21,342 nucleotides of DNA from Isotricha intestinalis (Eukaryota > Ciliophora > Litostomatea > Vestibuliferida > Isotrichidae): the NCBI GenBank assembly GCA_023807065.1, contig JAJJLU010000716.1:1-21342 (forward strand). The letters are read 5' to 3'. The position numbers and the translations under genes are program-made. Positions within the stretch are counted from its first letter, which is position 1; the number at the start of each line of letters is the position of its first letter. Positions 8,475-16,620 of this stretch are shown in pieces. The notes under the pieces are model-generated. The model ran no database searches, was not told the DNA's origin, and worked only from the letters and a program-made list of their open reading frames with translations.

Positions 8475-9833
8475 TTATTTTTTTGGTTTAAGTAAATCAT
8501 CAACAAAATTAAAAGGATCATTCATTTTCTTTTTAGTATTTAAAATTTCAGTATTTTCATAAACTTGTTGATAATTAAATATAGGTTGAGGTGGTTGTTG
8601 TTGTTGTTCAATTGGTTATTGATTTTGTTTAGTTAAATCAATATTATCAAAAGTATTATTATTATTAATATTGGTATTTTGAGTATTAAAAACATTTTCT
8701 AAAACATTTTCTTGTTTTTTTAATAAATTTAAATCCAGTTTTATTCGTCGTATTCGTTGTTTGATTTTGATTTTGTGGATTTTGAAAAATATTATTTAAA
8801 TCATTTGTTGCTTGTTGTGAAGGTACATTAGAAGTATTTTGTTGATTTTTAATAAAACTAAATCCTTTTTTTTGTTTATTTTAAGTATTTTGTACATTTT
8901 GTACATTTTGATTATTATTAAATTGATTTTGATTTCCTTGTTGACTTTTAATAAAACCAAATTGACTATTTGATTGTTGAGTTTGTTGTTGTTGTTGATT
9001 ACTCATAATAGGAATTTGATTAGTATTATTAGTAGGAATATTAAAGGGAACATTATTATTTTGATAAGGTAAATTAAATAAATTTTTATCATTATTTCCA
9101 ATATTACTATTAATATTATTATTTGATCCTCCACTAAAAATATCTTCTAAAAAAATTAGTATTACCTTGTTGATTATTATTACTTCCATCATCAATATCT
9201 AATAAATTTGTATTACTTTTTTGAACTGTTCCTTGATTATTATTTTCATTTTGTTGATTATATAACATTTTTAAAATATGATTTATAACATCAATAAATT
9301 TTTTATTATTTGAATAAGTCATTTTAATATTTTCAAATAATTCATTTTGATTACAAAATCCATCATATAATTCATTTACTTGATTATCAATAATAAATTC
9401 AACAAGATATAAACATTTTAATACTTGCTTCTCCTCCGACATAAACTTTAAATTTTACAATTCTTTCCATAATTAAATTTATAATTTCATTTTTATCTAA
9501 TCTTTATGCTCTTTGGCAAAAATCTCTTAAAAATTTTAAATCAGGTTTAACAGAAATTCCAGTAGGTTGTAAAATATCTTCAAATAATTTTTGTTCTAAA
9601 TCAAAAGTTTGATTATCTCTTCTAATATCTTGATTATAATTTAAATTTTGATTTTGTTTTTGAGAATAAGTATTATTATTAGAAGAATATTGATTTTGAG
9701 GATTTTGATTTTGATTTTTTAAAAATTTTGGTACATTTGAATTATTAGGTTGATTATTATTTGACGATGAATTATCATCATCATCCCAACCACCATAAGT
9801 TCTTCTTACTTGTTGATTTTTCTTTTTAAACAT
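8475..9833 (-). CDS. ENTH/VHS-like clathrin adaptor, about 445 codons, three in-frame TAA
   Basis: The start is ATG 9833-9831 (MFKKKNQQVRRTYGGW) and the final stop TAA is at 8475-8477. Residues about 70-185 look like an ENTH/VHS-type helical solenoid (FLRDFCQRA, then RLDKNEIINLIMERI, VYVGGEASIK, CLYLVEFIIDNQVNELYDGF and VINHILKML). The tail is Gln/Asn-rich, with a clathrin-box-like NLLDID, a DPF adaptor-ear-type motif near the C-terminus, and three copies of a GFxFIKxQ-type motif. These point to an epsin/AP180-like endocytic or trans-Golgi adaptor. TAA interrupts the frame at 9504-9506, 8881-8883 and 8616-8618, each where Gln would fit (for example CAA TAA CCA). One-base corrections are needed at 9416-9419 and 8715-8721, plus a 19-nt intron or a shift at 9147-9165. 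It is either a damaged gene or one in which UAA is read as Gln. Confidence 0.65.
9147..9165 (-). other. Probable 19-nt intron of the adaptor gene
   Basis: The minus-strand sequence is GTAATACTAATTTTTTTAG: a GTAA donor, a TACTAAT branch-point-like word, a T run and a terminal AG. Removing it joins NNQQ to EDIFSGGSNNN in frame. A one-base length change in the T7 run would also restore the frame, so the intron is likely but not proven. Confidence 0.6.
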
Positions 9834-9958
9834 TTTTTTTATATGAAATATAATGATTTGATTAATATAATTTATTGTTTTTTTATTTTTAATGATTTTT
9901 ATTTTTATTATATTTATTTAATTTATTATTTACACTTTTATTTTTTTTTCATATAAAA
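9834..9958. promoter_or_regulatory. Short A+T-rich spacer upstream of the adaptor gene
   Basis: 125 bp of nearly pure A+T between the adaptor ATG and the end of the ATPase fragment. By position it should be the adaptor's promoter and leader. No ORF or recognisable motif. Confidence 0.4.
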
Positions 9959-10369
9959 TTATATATTATATAAATTATCATCTAATATAATAATATCTGC
10001 AGCATCTCTTGCTACATCAGTACCAGTTTTTCCAATAGCAAAACCAACATCAGCTTTTGATAAAGCAGAAGCATCATTAGTACCATCACCAGTAACTGCA
10101 ACAACATGTTCTAATTCTCTTAAACCTAAAACTAAAGCATATTTATCAATAGCTCTAGCTCTTGCTATAACTCTTAAATTAGGAATAATTCTTTGAAATT
10201 CAACCATATTATGAACTTTCTCTTTCTTTAATTTACTTTCTAAAAATTCATCATCTTTATCATCCCCATATTTTAATCTAGCTTGACCAATAGTTTTAGG
10301 ACAAACACATTTTGAAGTATCCATAGTACAAGTTTTACAAGCAATACCACCAATTCTAGTAAAGTCATT
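9959..10369 (-). pseudogene. Internal fragment of a PMCA-type Ca2+ P-type ATPase
   Basis: About 136 codons are open on the minus strand, reading from FNDFTRIGG at the upstream edge to a TAA after [11 protein letters not shown]. The fragment has the P-type hinge motif [11 protein letters not shown], then [22 protein letters not shown], preceded by [15 protein letters not shown]. This is the part of the P and N domains just before transmembrane segment 5 in plasma-membrane (type IIB) calcium pumps. A cysteine-rich insert (CKTC...CVCP) precedes it. The phosphorylation site DKTGT, all membrane helices and the C-terminus are absent, although a full pump is around 1000 residues. At the upstream edge it runs into an oppositely oriented coiled-coil gene. 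At the downstream edge it stops where WGRN and helix 5 would follow. It cannot encode a working pump. It is a relic, a rearranged piece or a chimeric join. Confidence 0.8.
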
Positions 10370-11076
10370 AAATATTGATTCATTATCAAAATTAAGAATT
10401 GATGAATTAAATTCTTTAAAAATAAATGATTTAAATAATATAAATTTCCAAGAATTAAAGCAAATTTCAAATTTAAGAAATGAAATAAATTCACTTAAAA
10501 ATTCTAATACTTTAATAAATAATCAATTAAATAATATTCAAAATGAAATACAATTATTAAGTCAAAATAATAATAAAAATAATAATAATGAAGAATTAAA
10601 TAATTTACTATCTAATCATTTACAATCTATGCAACAACAACCTCAATTAGATCAAAGGATAATAGATAACTTAAAAAAAAATAGATTTAGATTCCCTTTC
10701 AAAAATTGATTTAGATTCTTTATCAAAATTAAATATAAAAATTTTAAGTGATATTGATTTAGAATATTTAAAAAAAATAGAAAGAATGGCACAAAGAACT
10801 GATGATGAGAATAATAAATTATTTTCAATGTTTAAAAAATATGATAAAAAATATAAAGAACTTGATAATAAAGTTGACGATTTTGAGAAAAAATTATCTA
10901 ATGAAGAATTAATTAGTAAAAATATGCCAAATATTAATGAAGGTTATATGAATATATTAACAAATCAAATTACTAAAAATGAAAATGATATTAAAGAATT
11001 AAGAAAAGATATTGAAATTATTAAAGAAATTTATGAAACTGATAATAATCAACAAAAAAATATTGATGATAATTAA
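10365..11076 (+). CDS. C-terminal part of a coiled-coil protein, 5'-truncated
   Basis: The frame begins without an ATG at the junction with the ATPase fragment ([18 protein letters not shown]) and ends in TAA at 11074-11076, with a TGA two codons further on. It needs one base removed (or two added) in the A9 run at 10673-10681, giving about 236 residues. Features in order: Leu/Ile-rich repeats around IDxLSKL; a coiled coil ([19 protein letters not shown]); an Asn-rich linker; a Gln-rich stretch; two near-identical IDLDSLSK units; and a C-terminal coiled coil ending [15 protein letters not shown]. Codon choice matches the neighbours. No family is recognised. The missing N-terminus is not elsewhere in the window. 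Its 3' end is 113 bp from the end of the convergent gene. Confidence 0.6.
10681..10728 (+). repeat. Two 24-bp tandem units encoding IDLDSLSK
   Basis: Units 10681-10704 and 10705-10728 differ at a few positions and both encode IDLDSLSK. A related IDSLSKL occurs upstream at about 10377-10397, so the octapeptide may be a structural repeat of the protein. Confidence 0.75.
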
Positions 11077-11189
11077 ATTTTTTGATTTTGAAAAAAATAA
11101 CATTTTATAATTATATTTAAGTTTTTAATAAAGAATTTTTACTTTTTAAAAAAACTTTTTATGTATAAATATAATTAAAGAAAAATTTT

Positions 11190-12274
11190 TTATTTATCAG
11201 AAAAATAATATGAAATATTTTTCATATTACTTTCATTATATATTTTACCTAATTCTTCATTTAAATTTCTTTCAGTTTCATTTTCTATATCATTATTATC
11301 TAAAATAATATTATTATTATTATTTTTTCTGATAAATAATTCTTTTTTATTAATCTTTATTTCATTATTATTATTTTTCCCAATTAAATGATTTTTAATA
11401 TTTTCAATTTTATTATTTTTTTTATTTAAAAGACAATTAATCTTATTATTTCTTTCATTAGATTTTTCTTTCATTTTCATATATTGATTTTGAAAATTTT
11501 CAACTTCAGAAAAAATATTTTCAAAATTTTGAACAATTTGTGAATTAATTTTACTATTATTAATATTACTCATTGAATTATTACTTTGTATAGAATTAGT
11601 TCTATTTGTTGTAGAATGTTTTGAATTAAAACTTTTATTTATATATTTATTATTTGATTCATATTTATTATGATTTTTATTATTTCTTGCATTTGTTTTT
11701 TTTCTTGCTGTATTATCCACACTATTATATTTAAAATTTTCTTGAAACTCAGAACTATCATTTAAAAAATTATTATTATTATTATGATAAATGTCATTTT
11801 TTTTATTTGTTGAATATTCATTAATGTTTTCATTAAAAGAGTTTTCATTATCTAATTTATTATTCATATTTATAAATGAATCTGCTTTTTTTATATAACT
11901 TATATCATTTGAATTTAATTGTATATTTTTTGGTGTTTGATGAGCAGATTTAATGGGTATTGGAATTTCATTATTTTGTTTTTCTTTTATAATTTTTTTA
12001 ATTTTATTATTTAATTTAGGACTTGAAATATTATTTCTATATGACTCATTTGAAATATTATTAGCCAAAGAATTATTATTTTGTTGATTATAATTAAAAG
12101 AATAATAATCTTTATTTGAATTTATATCATTATTATTTTTATTAAAATAATTAATAGAAGTTTTTTGATTTGGAATTTTTTCTTCATAAATTATATTATT
12201 TATATCATTATTATTATAATTTTCATTACTATTATAATTATCATTATTGTTATTATTTATATTATTTTCAAATT
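11190..12274 (-). CDS. Asn-rich downstream frame, probably exon 2 of the gene starting at 13245
   Basis: An open frame of about 361 codons ends in TAA (11190-11192, after ISYYFSDK). It has no ATG at its beginning: the first Met lies deep inside, and upstream the frame stays open to a TAG near 12303. This argues that it continues the gene in the other frame at 12286-13245. Joining by a 19-nt GT...AG intron (12275-12293) gives exactly 679 codons including the stop. The protein part is dominated by Asn, Ser and Lys, with a predicted coiled coil near IVQNFENIFSEVENFQNQYM. No domain is recognised. If splicing does not occur, this frame would be untranslated or need a one-base shift. Confidence 0.6.
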
Positions 12275-12293
12275 CTTCATTTTCATTAAATAC
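12275..12293 (-). other. Possible 19-nt intron
   Basis: The minus-strand sequence is GTATTTAATGAAAATGAAG. It has GT and AG ends and the same length as the candidate in the adaptor gene, but lacks a T-rich 3' end. Excision joins KVGKFFK to EFENNINNNN in frame and removes the TAA at 12286-12288. A one-base deletion is the alternative. Confidence 0.45.
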
Positions 12294-13245
12294 CTTTAAA
12301 GAATTTTCCTACTTTACTTTTTTTACTTCCACTTGATGTTCCTGAACTTTGTGAATTTAAAGAATTTTTTTTTACTATATGATTACCTTTTTTTTTCATT
12401 TCTTCTTTTAAACTTTCTAATTCTTCATTTAATTGATCATAAATCATTTTTTTTTGTTTAATTTGTTGAGTAACAAAATTATTATTTTCTTTCATATTTT
12501 TAACTTTTTTTTTCATGTCTGGAAAATTTCTTTTAGCTTTATCCAATTTTTTACTTAATTTAATATATTTATCTTTTAAATCATTTATTTTTTTACTATT
12601 ATTAGTATTATTATTATTAATATTATTAATATTATTCATTGTATTAATATGAAATAATCCACCATCATTAATTAAATTATTTTTAGTTAAAGTCATACTC
12701 ATATTAAAAGGATTAATTCTTTCATTTTGATAATTAGATTGATTCATTGTTTCTAAAATTGATGCATTTAAAGTTTCATTTGCATCTGATAATCTTTCTT
12801 TTTCCATTATTGCACCTATTTTTTCCTGTGTTATAAAATTAATTTCATGTTCTAATGTCCCAACTTTTTTTTTTACTTTTTCTATTATATTTTGTATATT
12901 TTCTTTATTTGTTTTTAAATTGTTTGATAATGAAATAATATCATTCATTTTTATTGATTTATATATGTTTATTAAATATAAATTTATTCCATTGTTTTCT
13001 GATCTATATTGAAAAAAAGGATTTGAGGATAATTCAGTTTTACCTTTTATTAGACTTATTATATTTTTATTTGAGTCTTTTAAGAAATTCATTTGAATTT
13101 CTAAATCTTTTTTATGTGTTTCTTCAGTTATTATTTTTGGACTATTATTTCTTTTAATTACTTTTTTTGCCAATTTAAATGGACTAATTGTTGTTTCATT
13201 GTCTTCCTCTCTTTCTTCTTCATCTATCTTATCAATTTTTTTCAT
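12286..13245 (-). CDS. Coiled-coil protein, first frame of 319 aa
   Basis: ATG at 13245-13243 (MKKIDKIDEEEREEDNETT) opens a frame that would end in TAA at 12286-12288 with a basic tail (SKKSKVGKFFKGI). Residues about 1-60 are charged, and 60-110 are moderately hydrophobic without a membrane helix. Residues 110-165 form a coiled coil (NIQNIIEKVKKKVGTLEHEI). An Asn-rich loop follows, and residues 215-290 form a second long coiled coil ending in a Lys/Ser tail. No family is recognised. It either ends here as a separate 319-residue protein or continues after a 19-nt intron into the Asn-rich frame down to 11190, for a total of 678 residues. I favour the longer model because the downstream frame has no start of its own. 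Confidence 0.7.
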   Translation of the reverse strand: MKKIDKIDEEEREEDNETTISPFKLAKKVIKRNNSPKIITEETHKKDLEIQMNFLKDSNKNIISLIKGKTELSSNPFFQYRSENNGINLYLINIYKSIKMNDIISLSNNLKTNKENIQNIIEKVKKKVGTLEHEINFITQEKIGAIMEKERLSDANETLNASILETMNQSNYQNERINPFNMSMTLTKNNLINDGGLFHINTMNNINNINNNNTNNSKKINDLKDKYIKLSKKLDKAKRNFPDMKKKVKNMKENNNFVTQQIKQKKMIYDQLNEELESLKEEMKKKGNHIVKKNSLNSQSSGTSSGSKKSKVGKFFKGI

Positions 13246-13721
13246 TTTAATATTTTTATTAATTAAAAATATATATTATTTTTAAAATTTATTAATTGAC
13301 AATTTTTGACTTTTATATTCACTAAATATAAAGAAAAATTTTGATTATTTGATATATATTTTATTATATTTTATATAAAACTTTTTATATTGCTAATTTG
13401 AATATAAATAATATCAATTATTAAAATGTGAAAAATAGTTTTTATAAATTAAAATAGGAATTAATAATTAAAAAAAATTAAAAACTAAACCAAATTTATT
13501 TTAGATAACTTAATTATTTATTTATTTATTAAATGAATATATATCATAAATTATTTATTCTTTGCTCTCATTTTTCTTCTTCTTCTTTTTAATCTTCTCA
13601 TTCTCTTTTTACGCCACTTCTCTCTCATTTATTTATATCTTAAAATTTTTTTTATTAATTAATTAATTCATTTATAAAATATTATATTAAAAAAATTATT
13701 TCTATATAAATATATAAATTG
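13246..13721. promoter_or_regulatory. Intergenic region with CT-rich tract, 476 bp
   Basis: It lies upstream of the minus-strand gene starting at 13245 and downstream of the channel gene's stop. No ORF is seen. A strongly pyrimidine-rich stretch spans about 13555-13630 on the plus strand (purine-rich in the sense of the genes), preceded by AATGAATATATAT at about 13532-13544. The rest is A+T-rich. It presumably contains the promoter of the 13245 gene. Confidence 0.35.
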
Positions 13722-16321
13722 TTATTCTTTATTTAGAATATCTTCAATTTTAATTTCACTACTTTGTTGTGTTTTATCAATTGATGGTTCTTCAAAAATT
13801 ATTTTTTTCTTACCAAAAATATTACAAAATCCACAAATAAATTGTTCTAATTTTTTCTTAAAAGTCAAACTTTTGCCATGTAAAAATTTATTTTGTTCTC
13901 TTTCAATTCTCAAATATTCAGTAAAAGTTGGATAAAATAAATTAATGAAAAAAAATCTAAGCATGAAAATATAAAATAATAAAATTATAATAGTAAACAT
14001 TTTAAAATGTTCATTTAATTTAATTAAAGTATTTGTATCTTCAATAAAAAATATCAATTTTAAATTTGTTAAAAAACTATAAGAATAAGTTGAAAATTCT
14101 TTAATATAACTTCCATAAACAAAAAAAGTGATTACTGAAAATCCTATAAGTAAACAAAAGATTGTAATTAATATTAAAAAAAATTCAAAAGATGCTTTAA
14201 TGAAACATTTAAAAAAAGTATTAACATTTGGGAAAAATTGAGAGTATTTAAAAAAATATAATGAAATTAAAAGAATAGATAATTGTTCTAAATATTTTGC
14301 TTTTTTTTGTTTATTTGCATAATCATAAAAATCAATATAATATTGAATATTATTATCATTATAATTTTGAGAATTTAAATTTAATTTATTAAAAATTGAA
14401 AAAGAAATTGTCATAAAAATAAATATGAGAATTAATATTAAATTTTTAATTTGAAAAAATATATTTAATATTGTAATAATAATAAGTAATATTTTTTTCA
14501 TACGTAATTTTTTAATTTCTTGTTTTATTTTGATTAAAATAGATAACATTAATATTAAAACAATAATCATTCTTAAAATATCTAAAACTTTAACATACTT
14601 TTGATTTTCATAAACATTAGTTAAAAAAGGTATAACATCAAAATAAGAAATTGTAGGATATCCAGAAATAGATTTTTGAACAAAAATAGACACAGCAGAA
14701 AAAATATTTAAATTAGGTTCATATAAATTAAAAGTTAATTCAATTCCTTGAATATTTCCTTCTAATAAAGCTTTTTGATTATTTTCATCATTTGGATTAT
14801 TAGAATTATGATATTTATTACTATTAATAATTTTTTCTAAAATTTCATAAGCTTTTGTATAATTTTCTTTATTATAAGGATTATATCTTATTACAAATCC
14901 AGTTTTATCAAAATAACCATTAAAAGTATTATATGTATGACTTATATTTAATTTATCTTGATATTCAATTTTTATTTCTTCATTTTTTATATCTGATTTA
15001 TTTTTATTTTTTCCATTAAAACCATTATAATAACATTTTAATTTTGTCATTTGAAGATATATTTTTATTAAATCATTTTCTTCAGATTTATCAGTACAAT
15101 TTTTTTCATTTGTTTTAAAAAAACGATATTGTGTTATTCCAAAAAATTTTAAACTTGAATTATTTAAATCTTCATTTAAAACATTGTCAAACTGATGTAA
15201 TAATTTTAAATATTCATACATATTATAATCTTTTAAAAATAAAGTTTGTCTATTATTTAAGAAATGATGACTCAAAATATTCATTTTACTCCAATTTTTA
15301 ATATTTTTATTTTTAGCTTTGGTACAAATAATAGATAAAATAATTAATAATAAAACAATACAAAAACATAAAATATTATTTTCTGGTTCTTGAATTAAAT
15401 TTTCAAAATCTTCATTTATATTTTTATATTCATAATGATATTTATTTAATCCTTTTAAAATTTTACCTTCTTTTAATTTATTAATACAATTATTTAAATT
15501 AATTTCATTTCCAAAACCAATATTTGGATTATCATTTCCTTCATTTTTATTAACAATATTTTCTTGACAAGTTAATAAATTTTTTTGATCTTTTAACTTT
15601 TCAATTAAATAAAATACAGCATATCCTTCAGGTAAAGTAGAATCATTAGGTTGAAAATAAGTAAAATATTTTTGAATATTTTCATATAAAACTAATTCCA
15701 TTGAATTAAAAGTATCATCATATAAACAATTTGATGAAGAAATATTCCAAATTTTACAACTATTATTTTTTATTTCTTCAAAAATTGATTCACTTGTTAA
15801 TCTAAATGTTATACATGGACCACATGATTTTAAATTATAATAATTTAATTTTCCTATTTTTGATAATTTATTTAAATTTTCACATAAATTATTTCCTTCT
15901 TTTATTTTAAATTTTAAATAAAATTCTTCTCTTATATCTAATTTTTGAATTGTTATATATGTTATGTTTAATTTTTTTTCTTGTTCTAATAATCTTTCTA
16001 TACTTTCTACTTTATATTTATCTTTTAAATTTTCATTTACTTTTGATTGGATTGTTAAAAATTCTTTTTGTATTTGTTCTTCAATTGTTATTAATTCACT
16101 TTCTTTTACTATTTTTGAATATTTGTTTTCCATTTTTTTATTTTTTAAATTTTCACCTATTATTTTTTCAGTTCTTGAATGTTTTCTAATTTTTTGTTTA
16201 TTTCTAATTTTATTTTATCGTTTTTTAATTTCATATCATTTAATTCTTTTGTATATGTTTTAATTTGATCTAATTTAGTATTGATTTTTGATTGTATCTC
16301 TAAAATTTCATTTTCTTCCAT
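13722..16321 (-). CDS. Polycystin/PKD2-family cation channel, about 866 aa
   Basis: An 803-codon frame begins at Met (16133), but reading continues upstream if the A6 run (T6, 16163-16168) is one base longer. The start then moves to ATG 16321-16319 (MEENEILEIQSKIN), adding a 63-residue coiled coil. In 866-residue numbering, a long N-terminal region (1-315) precedes TM1 at about 317-334. An extracellular loop of about 245 residues carries polycystin-type signatures (GIELTFNLYEPNLNIF, then GYPTISYFDVIPF). Five hydrophobic segments follow at about 580-600, 610-643, 680-697, 714-736 and 774-796. The pore region, with the family-like FSTYSYSF, lies between the last two. The C-terminus is short and charged, without an EF hand. 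In ciliated cells such channels conduct Ca2+/cations in cilia or the plasma membrane. The six-segment topology and loop motifs make the family call firm; the ligand or trigger is unknown. Confidence 0.85.
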
Positions 16322-16620
16322 TTTTTAAATATTTTTAATTTAAATTAAAAATTCATTATAAGGAAATTTGAGTTAAATACTATTACTTTAATTATATATA
16401 AATAAAAGTAATATTTTCATATTTTTATTTAAAAGATATCTTAAAATGTATTAAAAAATGTTCTTTATTAAAAGTATTTTGATATATTTTAATTGAAAAA
16501 AGATAAATATAATTATTCAAGTTTAAGAAATAAAATATGTATAATTTTTAAATTCAAAATTGACAAATATTTATTATTAATTTATTTAATTTCAAAAATA
16601 AAAATTATAAAAACAAATAT
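16322..16620. promoter_or_regulatory. Divergent spacer between channel and CH-domain genes
   Basis: 299 bp between two divergent starts, so both promoters should be here. A+T-rich, no ORF and no recognisable motif. Confidence 0.4.

Noticed and set aside
9420..9442. Met at 9442 as the start of a separate protein (MSEEKQVLKCLYLVEF)
   Set aside because: The upstream frame reads into the same helical domain (VYVGGEASIK) and joins it after a one-base correction, so the Met is an artefact of the shifted frame.
10273..10494. 73-codon minus-strand ORF
   Set aside because: It overlaps the ATPase frame and the plus-strand coiled-coil gene in another frame and has no recognisable content.
15950..16263. 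Plus-strand hydrophobic ORFs resembling membrane proteins
   Set aside because: Antisense of the polar N-terminus of the polycystin gene.
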